Shown in pieces: positions 8,251 to 16,058 of a stretch of 64,000 nucleotides of DNA. The stretch lies in assembly GCF_003265355.1 (NCBI RefSeq), contig NZ_QFRW01000080.1, positions 1-64,000 on the forward strand. Reading direction: 5' to 3'. Position 1 is the first letter of the stretch. Each line of letters begins with the position of its first letter. The notes under the pieces are model-generated. The model ran no database searches and had not been told where the DNA came from. It worked only from the letters and a program-made list of their open reading frames with translations. The position numbers and the translations under genes were made by a program. Source of the DNA: Glycomyces dulcitolivorans (GTDB lineage Bacteria > Actinomycetota > Actinomycetes > Mycobacteriales > Micromonosporaceae).

Positions 8251-8292
8251 GGTTTTCAAGACCGGTGCACTAGTCCACTATGCGACTTCTCC
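8204..8292 (-). tRNA. tRNA-Ser(UGA)
   Basis: The reverse strand folds into a class II tRNA. The acceptor arms GGAGAAG/CTTCTCC are at 8286-8292 and 8205-8211, the discriminator is G, the anticodon loop CUUGAAA gives anticodon UGA, and there is a long variable arm and a GGTTCGAATCC T-arm. CCA is not encoded. It decodes UCA and related serine codons and is probably the integration target of the element to its left. Confidence 0.95.
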
Positions 8293-8348
8293 AGGGCCCC
8301 TCAGGGCAAGCGCCAATCTATCAAACGCGGGTTCAGGTGGAGCCGCAG

Positions 8349-9188
8349 TCAGCAGCGGTCGGTCTGGACGCAGCAGGTCGAGCAGGTGCGCCCGCCCTCG
8401 ATGGTGAGCGCCAGGCAGCAGGTGCGGCGCCGGTAGAGCAGGCGGCCGGCCTCGTCGGTGGAGACGTCGACCAGGTGCGCGACGTCGAACGCGTCGAGCA
8501 GGGTCTTCGCGATGACGTCGTCGGGATCGGGCACGGCCTGCGCCATCGACGCAACCGCGTACGACAGGCCCGAGGCCAGTGAGCCCAGCAGCGTGCGGCG
8601 CCCGACCCTCACCCGCGCCAGGAACGCGTCGAGGACCGGCCCGAGGTGGTCCTCGAACATGGTGGCGCGCAAGCGGTCCAGCAGGTCGCCCTCGTTCGCG
8701 ACGACCTCGACGTCGGGATGGCCCGCGCACGGGTCGTGAGGCAGCGCCAGGAACCGCGGGCGGACCTGCCGCACCGAGAACATGGGGGCTTCGTCGCTCA
8801 CCGAGAACACCGAGTTCGCGGCGTCCATCACCGGGACGCGGCGGGCGGCGATGTAGCCGAGCACCGCGGGCGCGAGGGTCCAGTAGCAGTAGGTCTTCCA
8901 CGCCAGCGCCGCGTTCGCGTGGGCGGAGCCGCCCCACAGGGCCGCGGCGGTGGCCATGAGCTCCTCGACACGCTCGCCCGAGACGAGCTCGGCGGCGGCG
9001 AACTCGACGGCCGCGGGTGCGGGGTCGCCGAAGAGCCAGGTCCTGAGGCCGGCGATGGGGTGGGGGCTCACGTCGCGCTCGACCCGGGCCGCGACAGCGC
9101 GCAGCGCGTGGAGCGGGTGCGGGGCGGTGACCGGGCGGTCGGCGAGTGCGGGCGCGCCCGGAAGGGCCTCCGCAGTCGCGAGCCGCAT
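8349..9188 (-). CDS. FhuF-like ferric-siderophore reductase, [2Fe-2S]
   Basis: This 279-aa cytoplasmic protein ends in the FhuF signature CCx10Cx2C (C257, C258, C269, C272), which binds an unusual 2Fe-2S cluster. Family members reduce iron from imported siderophore complexes. The region around residues 95-200 fits the FhuF-type siderophore reductase fold. GAGAGGGG precedes the ATG. An IdeR/DmdR-like box lies 18-36 nt upstream of the start, so expression under iron limitation is expected. No siderophore uptake genes are adjacent. Confidence 0.83.
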   Translation of the reverse strand: MRLATAEALPGAPALADRPVTAPHPLHALRAVAARVERDVSPHPIAGLRTWLFGDPAPAAVEFAAAELVSGERVEELMATAAALWGGSAHANAALAWKTYCYWTLAPAVLGYIAARRVPVMDAANSVFSVSDEAPMFSVRQVRPRFLALPHDPCAGHPDVEVVANEGDLLDRLRATMFEDHLGPVLDAFLARVRVGRRTLLGSLASGLSYAVASMAQAVPDPDDVIAKTLLDAFDVAHLVDVSTDEAGRLLYRRRTCCLALTIEGGRTCSTCCVQTDRC

Positions 9189-9205
9189 AGGGTACCCCTC
9201 TCAGG

Positions 9206-9224
9206 TAAGGACTGGCTAACCTTA
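9206..9224 (-). promoter_or_regulatory. IdeR/DmdR-type iron box
   Basis: The 19-mer TAAGGTTAGCCAGTCCTTA (minus strand) matches the IdeR consensus TTAGGTTAGCCTAACCTAA at 14 of 19 positions by eye. It is centred about 27 nt upstream of the FhuF-like start codon, where bound repressor would block transcription when iron is plentiful. Confidence 0.7.
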
Positions 9225-9448
9225 CCTGATGCTGCAAGGGGAGTGTCAATAAACCGACAGACGCGGCGCGGCGACGGAATGTAGGCAGGCGAGGTGCCGC
9301 GAATGTGAGCGTCGCCGAGTGGGATGAGTATCACGGCACCTCGCCTTACAGGAAGATCATGCCCCTGACTTGGGGCGATGCGTCGCACACGCAGTGCGAT
9401 CGGTCCCATGGCAAGGTCCTCTTTCGGGGCTCTGGCACTCTGGTGCGC

Positions 9449-10225
9449 ATGTCGGACACCGAGGCCCCGCCCCTCCTCCACCGCCGCACGATCGGCCGCG
9501 AGGTCGTCATCGTGCTCGCCCTCTCCCTCGGCGCGTCGGCGGTCTGGTCGATCGTCAGCATCCTCGGGACCCTCACCGAACCCGGCGGCCTCGCCGACTC
9601 CGTCCAGTCGATGAACTCGGCGCGCGCCGAGGCCGAGCGGCCCTGGTACGACCTCGCGCAGCAGCTGGTGAGCCTCACGCTCGCCATGGCCCCGGTCGCC
9701 CTCGCCCTGCACCTCCTCAGCCTCGACCGCGGGAACCCGTTCCGCCTCATCGGCCTCGACACCCGCCGGCCCGCCTTCGACCTCCTCGGCGGCGCGGCCC
9801 TCGCGGCGTGCATCGGCATCCCCGGCCTCGGCCTCTACTTCACGGCCCGCGCCCTGGGCCTGAACGCGACCATCGCGGCCGCGAACCTGAACGACGTGTG
9901 GTGGGCCGTCCCGATCCTGGTCCTCGCCGCCCTCAAGAACGCGATCATCGAGGAAGTGGTGGGCGTCGGCTACCTCGTCACCCGCCTCCAGCAGCTCGCC
10001 TGGCGCCCGGTGACGATCATCGCCGCGCACGCCCTCCTGCGCGGCACCTACCACCTCTACCAGGGCTTCGGCGGCTTCATCGGCAACGCGGTCATGGGCG
10101 CGGTCTTCGCCCTGTGCTTCCTGAAGTGGAAGCGCACCGGCCCCCTCGTGGTCGCCCACACCCTCCTCGACATCGCCGCCTTCGTCGGATACCTCCTGGT
10201 CGCACCCCACGTGAGCTGGCTCTGA
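9449..10225 (+). CDS. CPBP-family intramembrane protease-like protein
   Basis: This 258-aa membrane protein has about seven hydrophobic segments and a C-terminal CPBP/Abi domain. Motif 1 is EEVVGVGYL, which keeps the Glu pair but lacks the usual Arg. Motif 2 is the His-containing HALLRGTYHLYQG. Motif 3 is HTLLD, with Asp in place of the common Asn. The ATG at 9449 is chosen because upstream in-frame starts (from 9305) give an N-terminus with no codon bias. It has no clear Shine-Dalgarno and may be leaderless. Substrate and role are unknown. A second CPBP gene lies 170 bp away on the other strand. Confidence 0.75.
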   Translation: MSDTEAPPLLHRRTIGREVVIVLALSLGASAVWSIVSILGTLTEPGGLADSVQSMNSARAEAERPWYDLAQQLVSLTLAMAPVALALHLLSLDRGNPFRLIGLDTRRPAFDLLGGAALAACIGIPGLGLYFTARALGLNATIAAANLNDVWWAVPILVLAALKNAIIEEVVGVGYLVTRLQQLAWRPVTIIAAHALLRGTYHLYQGFGGFIGNAVMGAVFALCFLKWKRTGPLVVAHTLLDIAAFVGYLLVAPHVSWL

Positions 10226-10300
10226 CCGATCCGAACCCGCTTGGCTCCCCTGGCTGCCGACCGGTATGCTCGGTGCTCGGATATGCCTCACGCGAATCCT

Positions 10301-10391
10301 GGAGGATTCGCATAGTGGCCTAGTGCGCCCGCCTGCTAAGCGGGTTTCGGGTGATACCCGATCATGGGTTCAAATCCCATATCCTCCGCCA
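10301..10391 (+). tRNA. tRNA-Ser(GCU)
   Basis: The acceptor arms GGAGGAT (10301-10307) and ATCCTCC (10381-10387) pair. The anticodon stem-loop CCCGC-CUGCUAA-GCGGG gives anticodon GCU, and a long variable arm marks a class II serine tRNA. The discriminator is G, and CCA is encoded at 10389-10391. It decodes AGC/AGU. Confidence 0.95.
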
Positions 10392-10392
10392 C

Positions 10393-11298
10393 TTATCGCG
10401 TGACGGCATATCCGACCTTCGGGGACACCGCCTTCGGGCCGTGTCCCCGAAGTCCGTTCCGCCACCCCAGCCGGCCGCGGGTGGTGATCAGCAGCAGGAC
10501 CGCAAGGGCCGTGAAGGCCCCGACCTGGGCGATCTCGTAGTGGAGGCTGTTGTCCACACCGGGGAACAGGACCGGCAGCAGGGTCACGTTGAAGAAAGTG
10601 TGGGCGATGATCGCGAGGGGCCCGCTGCCGTCGGTGCGGTTGTAGAGCCAGGTGAACGGGAATGCGATCGCGATCGTGAAGCACAGGAACACGACGTAGG
10701 CCCGCGCGGTGGCGGCGAGGTCGGCTCCGGCGTGGTTGTAGCCCTCGATGAGGAACAGCGGCAGGTGCCACAGGCCCCACATCACGCCGAGGATGAGCGT
10801 GCCGGCGACGGGGCCGAAGCGCTCCTGGAGCCGCGGGGTGGCGAAGTTGCGCCAGCCGGGTTCTTCGCCGAGCGGGCCGCCGACGATGAGGACGAGGACG
10901 AATCCGAGCGCCCACGCGGGGAGTTCCTGCGGCACCGGCCCGAAGGCGGCCGCCGCGCCCGGCAGTGGCAGCACGCAGAGCATGAGCAGCGCCGGCAGGC
11001 CGAGCATGACCAGGGCGTACCAGCGGAAGCCGACCCGCCAGCGCACGAGGTCGCGCAGCAGCGCCCGGGTCCCGGCCCGGCCGTCGACCGCGGCGGTGAC
11101 GATGAAGGCCGCCGCGAACGGACCGATGAACGGCGCGGCGAACATCCACGGCACCAACGGAAGTTGCAGCACCAGGATGACGACGAGCTCGTAGGCGAAC
11201 GACGGCGCGAACGACAGGACGAAGAAGCTCAGCAGCGGCCGCTCGCGGATCAGCCGCACGAGCGGGCCGCGGCGCGGCGGTGACATGGTCGGGACCAT
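10393..11298 (-). CDS. CPBP-family intramembrane metalloprotease
   Basis: This 301-aa protein has about eight transmembrane segments and all CPBP motifs: EEPGWRNFATPRLQ (motif 1), GLWHLPLF (motif 2, His) and HTFFN (motif 4, His/Asn). A functional intramembrane endopeptidase is therefore likely. AGGAGAC lies about 7 nt before the ATG. Its stop codon is only one base beyond the CCA of tRNA-Ser(GCU) on the opposite strand. Its last 20 codons overlap a perfect 12-bp hairpin. The target of cleavage is unknown. Confidence 0.88.
   Translation of the reverse strand: MVPTMSPPRRGPLVRLIRERPLLSFFVLSFAPSFAYELVVILVLQLPLVPWMFAAPFIGPFAAAFIVTAAVDGRAGTRALLRDLVRWRVGFRWYALVMLGLPALLMLCVLPLPGAAAAFGPVPQELPAWALGFVLVLIVGGPLGEEPGWRNFATPRLQERFGPVAGTLILGVMWGLWHLPLFLIEGYNHAGADLAATARAYVVFLCFTIAIAFPFTWLYNRTDGSGPLAIIAHTFFNVTLLPVLFPGVDNSLHYEIAQVGAFTALAVLLLITTRGRLGWRNGLRGHGPKAVSPKVGYAVTR
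10416..10452. repeat. 12-bp inverted repeat within the 3' end of the CPBP gene
   Basis: CTTCGGGGACAC (10417-10428) pairs perfectly with GTGTCCCCGAAG (10441-10452) across a 12-nt loop. A near copy occurs at 11428-11460, just outside the other end of the gene. It may act as a terminator for the minus-strand CPBP gene, with the terminal codons reading through the stem. Confidence 0.55.
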
Positions 11299-11427
11299 TT
11301 TTCGGTCTCCTCTCGGGAATGACGGCCCTCAGTTTGCGTTTCAGCGCGCCCCGCCGTGAATCGGTCATCGGAGGGATTGGTGCGGAAGGGGGTCCGTATT
11401 TCGGCGGAGAGGGCGACGGGTCCGGTC

Positions 11428-11460
11428 TTCGGGGACACTGTTCAAGGGCGGTGTCCCGAA
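11428..11460. repeat. second copy of the CPBP-flanking inverted repeat
   Basis: TTCGGGGACAC (11428-11438) pairs with GTGTCCCGAA (11451-11460), with one bulged G. It lies in the divergent region between the CPBP gene and the quinone oxidoreductase, 22 nt upstream of the latter's ATG. It might be an operator, or the trace of a small repeat element around the CPBP gene. Confidence 0.45.
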
Positions 11461-11481
11461 ACTGACGTTGGAGGAGGGGCG

Positions 11482-12465
11482 ATGGGTCGGACCATGCGTG
11501 CGGTGGTGCTTGACGAGCCGGGGCCGGTGGAGAACCTGGTGGTGCGGGAGCTGCCGGTTCCCGAGCCGGGGGACGGGTGGGTGCGGATCAGGGTGAAGGC
11601 GTTCGGGCTCAACCGGTCCGAGCTGCACACCCGGTTGGGGCTCGCGGAGGGGGTGACGTTCCCGAGGGTGCTCGGGATCGAGGCGACCGGGGTCGTGGAC
11701 GCCGATCCGAGCGGGACGTTCGAGCCGGGGCAGCAGGTCGCCACGATGATGGGCGGGATGGGGCGGACGTTCGACGGCGGGTACGCCGAGTACACGTGCG
11801 TGCCGGTCGGGCAGGTCATCCCGTTCGAGTCGGGGCTGGACTGGGCGCATCTCGGGGCGGTGCCGGAGATGGTGCAGACCGCGTTCGGGTCGCTGACCAC
11901 CGGGTTGGATCTGAAGCCGGGGCAGAGCCTGCTCGTCCGGGGCGGTACGTCCTCGGTGGGGATGGCCGCGGCCGTGCTGGCCAAGCGGCTCGGGGAGGTC
12001 ACGGTTCTTTCGACCACTCGTGATGCCGCGAAGGCCCCGGCTTTGAAGGGCGTCGGCGTGGACCATGTGCTCGTCGACGACGGGGACGTCGCCGCTCAGG
12101 TGCGGGACATTCTGCCGGATGGTGTGGACGCGGCCTTGGAGCTGGTCGGCACTCCCACCCTCCCCGATACCCTTCGGGCCGTTCGGGTCCACGGGACCGT
12201 CTGCTTCACCGGGATGCTCTCCAACGAGTGGATCGTCAAGGACTTCTACCCGATCGGCTACCTGCCGACCGGGGTCCGCCTCACCGCGTACGCCGGGGCG
12301 TCGAAGGACCTGCCCGCCGAGGTGCTCCAGGGCTACCTCGACGACGTCGCCGCCGGGCACGCGGTGATCCCGCTCGACCGCGTCTTCTCGATCGACGAGA
12401 TCCGGGAGGCCCACGCGCTCATGGAGTCCGGCGGGGCCCGCGGGAAGCTGGTCGTCACGACGTAG
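11482..12465 (+). CDS. zinc-independent MDR oxidoreductase, quinone reductase-like
   Basis: This 327-aa protein belongs to the medium-chain dehydrogenase superfamily. It has a GroES-like N-terminal domain (about 25-120) and a Rossmann NADPH domain with VRGGTSSVGMAAA (about 152-164). The structural-zinc cysteines and catalytic zinc ligands of alcohol dehydrogenases are absent, which places it with NADPH:quinone reductase and enoyl reductase types. The start at 11482 is preferred over in-frame starts from 11356 because GGAGGAGGGG lies 4-5 nt before it. It is a single gene. The substrate cannot be predicted. Confidence 0.85.
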   Translation: MGRTMRAVVLDEPGPVENLVVRELPVPEPGDGWVRIRVKAFGLNRSELHTRLGLAEGVTFPRVLGIEATGVVDADPSGTFEPGQQVATMMGGMGRTFDGGYAEYTCVPVGQVIPFESGLDWAHLGAVPEMVQTAFGSLTTGLDLKPGQSLLVRGGTSSVGMAAAVLAKRLGEVTVLSTTRDAAKAPALKGVGVDHVLVDDGDVAAQVRDILPDGVDAALELVGTPTLPDTLRAVRVHGTVCFTGMLSNEWIVKDFYPIGYLPTGVRLTAYAGASKDLPAEVLQGYLDDVAAGHAVIPLDRVFSIDEIREAHALMESGGARGKLVVTT

Positions 12466-12493
12466 GCGGGAGGCTGAGCGTCCGCCGCAAGGA

Positions 12494-12515
12494 CGTGTCA
12501 GCGCCGTGTCAGGGC
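12494..12515 (+). promoter_or_regulatory. 11-bp direct repeat upstream of the ABC exporter
   Basis: CGTGTCAGCGC (12494-12504) is followed directly by CGTGTCAGGGC (12505-12515). Direct repeats at 11-bp spacing are typical of OmpR/PhoB-type response-regulator sites. The repeat ends 19 nt before the ATG of the ABC ATPase gene. No two-component genes are next to it, so the regulator is unknown. Confidence 0.45.
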
Positions 12516-12534
12516 GCGTGGGAATCCTTGCGGC

Positions 12535-13275
12535 ATGAACCACTCCCAACCACCGGCCCCGGTCGAGCTCGCCGGCGTGAGCCGCGTCTACGGGTCGCGC
12601 GGGACCGCCGTGCGCGCGCTCGACGACGTCAGCGTCGCGTTCCCGGCCGGGTCCTGGACCGCGGTCATGGGGCCCTCCGGGTCCGGCAAGTCCACGCTGC
12701 TGCACTGCGCCGCCGGACTCGAACGGGTCACCGCGGGGAGCGTCAGGATCGGCGGGAACGACATCACCGACGCCTCCGATGCCGAGCTGACCCGCCTGCG
12801 CCGCACCGAGATCGGGTTCGCGTTCCAGACCTTCAACCTCATCGGGTCCCTCACCGCCGAGCAGAACGTCGCCATGCCCCTGCGCCTGGCCGGACGCCGC
12901 CCCAAGCGCCGCGACGTGCACGAAGTCCTCGACGCCGTCGGCCTCGCCGACCGCCGCAGGCACCGCCCCCGCGAACTCTCCGGCGGCCAGCAGCAACGCG
13001 TCGCAATCGCCCGCGCCATGGTCACCAGGCCCGCCGTGCTCTTCGCCGACGAACCCACCGGCGCCCTCGACACCAAGGCCGCCCGCGACGTCCTCAACCT
13101 CATGCGCCGCATGGTCGACGAGCGCGGCCAGACCACGATCATGGTCACCCACGACCCCGCCGCCGCAGCCTCGGCCGACCGGGTCGTGTTCCTGCGCGAC
13201 GGCCGGATCGTCGACGGCGTCGACCGCCCCTCGACCCGCGAGGTCGCCGAGCGCCTCGCCGCCCTGGAGGACTGA
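12535..13275 (+). CDS. ABC exporter ATPase, LolD/MacB type
   Basis: This 246-aa nucleotide-binding subunit has Walker A GPSGSGKST (about 43-51), signature ELSGGQQQR, Walker B AVLFADEPTGALD and the switch His in VTHD. It pairs with the FtsX-type permease gene whose ATG overlaps its TGA by one base (TGATG). Such pairs export lipoproteins, antimicrobial peptides or other amphiphiles, often under a bacitracin-type stress response. The substrate here is unknown. Confidence 0.93.
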   Translation: MNHSQPPAPVELAGVSRVYGSRGTAVRALDDVSVAFPAGSWTAVMGPSGSGKSTLLHCAAGLERVTAGSVRIGGNDITDASDAELTRLRRTEIGFAFQTFNLIGSLTAEQNVAMPLRLAGRRPKRRDVHEVLDAVGLADRRRHRPRELSGGQQQRVAIARAMVTRPAVLFADEPTGALDTKAARDVLNLMRRMVDERGQTTIMVTHDPAAAASADRVVFLRDGRIVDGVDRPSTREVAERLAALED

Positions 13276-15197
13276 TGCTCCTCCTCGCCTGGAACACCTT
13301 CCGCGACCGCTGGCAGGTCTTCGCCGGGGCCATCCTCACCGTCTGCCTCGGGGTCGCCCTCGTCCAGTCCTCGCTCCTCGCCCTGGTCGCCGCCGCGGCC
13401 GCGGCGATCCCCTCCGGGCTCACTCCCGAAGCGGCCCTTGCGCTCCAAGGCGCCTACGACGGGGCGATGACGCTCTTGTCGATGGTCCTCGCGCTGGCGG
13501 CGTTCGTCGCCGTCTTCATCGTCGCCTCGACGTTCGGGTTCACCGTGGCCCAGCGCCGCCGCGAACTCGCGCTCCTGCGCCTGACCGGCGCGAGCCGCGG
13601 CCAAGTCCGCTCGCTGCTCGTCGGCGAGGCGGTCCTGCTCGGCCTGGTCGGCTCGGCCCTCGGAATCGTGCTGGGGCTGCCGGTGATGCGGGCCCAGGTG
13701 TGGCTCCTCGAACGGCTCGACTTCGCGCCGCCCGGATTCGAAGCCCAGTGGCGCCCTTGGGTGGTCGCGGTCTCGCTCGGGACCGGCGTGCTCATCGCGG
13801 TCCTCGGCGTCCTGGCGTCCTCGCGCCGCGCCGCGAAGATCCGCCCGCAGGAGGCGCTCCGCGAAGGCGCCGAGGCGTCGCAGGTCATGACGGTCTCGCG
13901 CTGGATCCTCGGCCTGCTGTTCATCGCGGGCGGCGCGGTCCTGTTCGCCCTGTTCCCCGGCGGCGACGCGGGGATGCCGGTCTGGTTCATCCAGCTCACG
14001 CCGTTCCTCGTGACGGTGCCGCTGGTGGTCGGCTTCAGCGCGCTGGCGCCGCTCATCGTCCCGTTGGCGGCCAAGCTGTTCGGGCTGGCCTTCCGCGGGG
14101 TCCTGGGGGAGCTGGCGCTGGCGAACCTGCGCTCGGACGCCCGCCGCAGCGCTTCGACGGCGGCGCCGGTGATGGTCCTGTTCGCGTTCGTCGCGAGCAT
14201 CGGCGGAACGCTGGCGACCGTGGGGGAGGCCGGGCGTCAAGAGAATCTGAGCACTGTGGACGCCGACTTCTTGGTTGCCGCTGATGAGTCGGCGGCCCCG
14301 GAATTGGCCGAAGTAGACGGTGTCGCGGCGGTCTCTGCGGAGACGGAGATCCTGTTCGAGCTGGCGTTCGCCGAGGCCGGTGCGAGCTGGTACGTCGCGG
14401 GCCTCGGGACCGTGGTCGACCCCGCCGCTTACATTGCGACCCACGACGTCTCGCCCGTCGCGGGCGACCTCGCCGACCTCACGGGCGCCGCGGTCGCCGT
14501 CAGCCCCAGCGAAGGCTACGAGAAGGACTGGAACGTCGGCGACATGCTCCAGATGCGCATCGGCGGACAAGAAGTCGAGGTCCGGGTCGCGGCGCTGCTG
14601 CCGCCCACGGTCGCCGGCCCGCACTACCTGCTCTCGCCCGACCTGCTCCCCGCCGGGGCCGGCCCCTCGCAGCACGTCGTGCGCCTCGCCCCCGACGCCG
14701 ACCGCGACGAGACCGCCGCCCGGCTCGCCGAGTTCGGCGAGGTCACCACGATCGACGCGTGGGTCGACGCCACGGCAGCCGAGGACGAGCGTCTGACCCG
14801 CAACATCATGATCGTGCTCCTGGGCATGACCATGCTGTACACGGCCATCGCGATCGTCAACGCCGTCGTCATCGCCGCCTCGAACCGGCGGCGCGAGTTC
14901 GCCGCCGCTCGCGTCACCGGGCTCGGCCGCGGGCAAGTGGTCTGGCTGGCGCTCTTGGAATCCCAGGCGGTCGTCGCGATCGGCCTGCTCCTCGGCGCAC
15001 TCGCCGCGGCCGCCTCGGTCCTCGGCGTGGCGGTCGCTCTCCGCGACCTCGTCGGGCTCACGGTCGTGAGCGTCCAGTGGCCGCTCCTGCTCGGCCTCGC
15101 CCTCGGCGCGGCCGTCATCGTCGGTGCGACGAGCCTGGTCACGGCCCTGTCGGCGACGCGCACGCCGCCGATCCGCCTGGTCGCGTCCCGCGAATGA
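13275..15197 (+). CDS. FtsX-family ABC exporter permease
   Basis: This 640-aa permease has an N-terminal helix, two FtsX domains (about residues 55-190 and 510-635) separated by an extracytoplasmic region, and about eight to ten membrane segments in all. The open frame reaches far upstream, but the ATG at 13275, coupled to the ATPase stop, is the real start. The duplicated FtsX architecture and size match actinobacterial antimicrobial or lipoprotein exporters. It ends 44 bp before the ArsR cassette. Confidence 0.9.
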   Translation: MLLLAWNTFRDRWQVFAGAILTVCLGVALVQSSLLALVAAAAAAIPSGLTPEAALALQGAYDGAMTLLSMVLALAAFVAVFIVASTFGFTVAQRRRELALLRLTGASRGQVRSLLVGEAVLLGLVGSALGIVLGLPVMRAQVWLLERLDFAPPGFEAQWRPWVVAVSLGTGVLIAVLGVLASSRRAAKIRPQEALREGAEASQVMTVSRWILGLLFIAGGAVLFALFPGGDAGMPVWFIQLTPFLVTVPLVVGFSALAPLIVPLAAKLFGLAFRGVLGELALANLRSDARRSASTAAPVMVLFAFVASIGGTLATVGEAGRQENLSTVDADFLVAADESAAPELAEVDGVAAVSAETEILFELAFAEAGASWYVAGLGTVVDPAAYIATHDVSPVAGDLADLTGAAVAVSPSEGYEKDWNVGDMLQMRIGGQEVEVRVAALLPPTVAGPHYLLSPDLLPAGAGPSQHVVRLAPDADRDETAARLAEFGEVTTIDAWVDATAAEDERLTRNIMIVLLGMTMLYTAIAIVNAVVIAASNRRREFAAARVTGLGRGQVVWLALLESQAVVAIGLLLGALAAAASVLGVAVALRDLVGLTVVSVQWPLLLGLALGAAVIVGATSLVTALSATRTPPIRLVASRE

Positions 15198-15207
15198 CCG
15201 GACCCGC

Positions 15208-15241
15208 TTGACATATGCCGTTATGGGTATATGATCGTGGC
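15208..15241 (+). promoter_or_regulatory. strong SigA-type promoter with overlapping operator for the ArsR cassette
   Basis: TTGACA (15208-15213), a 16-bp spacer and TATGAT (15230-15235) form a near-consensus promoter. Transcription would start at or next to the A of the ATG at 15242, giving a leaderless mRNA. An imperfect palindrome, CATATGCC with GGTATATG (15212-15233), covers the spacer and -10. This fits autorepression by the ArsR protein encoded directly downstream. Confidence 0.8.
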
Positions 15242-15583
15242 ATGGCACGAGCCGCGACCACCTCCGACGCGTTCAACGCGATCGCCGAGCCCCAGCGCCG
15301 GCGCATCCTCGACCTGCTGCGGGGGCGCGAGCTGGCCGTGTCCGAGCTCGCGAGCGCGCTCGACCTCCCCCAGCCCGGGGTCTCCAAGCACCTGCGGGTG
15401 CTGCGGGAGGTCGAGCTGGTCAGCGTCCGCGGCGACGGCAAGCAGCGCCTGTACCGCCTGAACGCCCGCGCCCTGCGACCGGTCCAGGAGTGGGTCGGCG
15501 GGTTCGCGGAGTTCTGGGAGGCGAGCTTCGACCGGTTGGACGACTACGTGCAGGAACTCAAGGAGGCGGAAGATGACGACTGA
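15242..15583 (+). CDS. ArsR-family winged-helix repressor
   Basis: This 113-aa regulator has the ArsR helix-turn-helix (VSELASALDLPQPGVSKHLR, about residues 33-52). It has no metal-binding ELCVCDL box, so it is not a metal sensor of the ArsR/SmtB type. It belongs with the ArsR proteins that sit in front of SRPBCC/AHSA1 genes. Its 3' end overlaps the AHSA1 gene by 11 nt. The promoter is placed for a leaderless transcript starting at its ATG. Confidence 0.9.
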   Translation: MARAATTSDAFNAIAEPQRRRILDLLRGRELAVSELASALDLPQPGVSKHLRVLREVELVSVRGDGKQRLYRLNARALRPVQEWVGGFAEFWEASFDRLDDYVQELKEAEDDD

Positions 15584-16058
15584 GCGGGGGACGGCGGACC
15601 GGGAGATCGTGATCTCGCGGGTCGTCGACGGCCCGAGGGCACTGGTGTTCAAGGCGTTCACCGAGGTCCGGCACCTCTCGCGCTGGTGGGGCCCCGACGG
15701 GTTCACCACCACCACGCGGTCCTTCGAGTTCCGCGAGGGCGGCGCCTGGGAGTTCACGATGCACGGCCCCGACGGCACCGACTACCCGAACTGGATCACC
15801 TGGCGCGAGATCGCGCCGCCCGAGCGGATCTCCTTGGTGCACGGCGCGTTCGAGGGCGACCCGGAGTCGTTCGAGCAGGTCCTCCTCTTCACAGAGCAGG
15901 GCCCGAAGACCGAGCTGGAGATGCGGACCCTGTTCCCCACCAGGGAACTGCGCGACCGCGCCGTCCAGCGCTTCGGCGCGATCGAGGGCGGCAGGCAGAC
16001 ACTGGGCCGACTGGCGGAGTACGTCGGCGGCATGACCGAGAAGGAAGGCGAGAACTGA
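15573..16058 (+). CDS. SRPBCC/AHSA1-domain protein
   Basis: This 161-aa protein has the START-like AHSA1 fold: an N-terminal ISRVVDGPRALVFKAFT strand-helix, then RWWGPDGFT, then FREGGAWEF. Such proteins bind hydrophobic ligands. AGGAGG lies just before the ATG, inside the ArsR gene, and the stop overlaps the next ATG by one base. The three-gene order ArsR-AHSA1-RibD-like reductase recurs in actinobacteria. The ligand is unknown. Confidence 0.88.
   Translation: MTTERGTADREIVISRVVDGPRALVFKAFTEVRHLSRWWGPDGFTTTTRSFEFREGGAWEFTMHGPDGTDYPNWITWREIAPPERISLVHGAFEGDPESFEQVLLFTEQGPKTELEMRTLFPTRELRDRAVQRFGAIEGGRQTLGRLAEYVGGMTEKEGEN

Noticed and set aside
8278-9249. Overlapping minus-strand frame in the FhuF-like region
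   Set aside because: It lacks the Cys signature and codon bias, which belong to the frame at 8349-9188.
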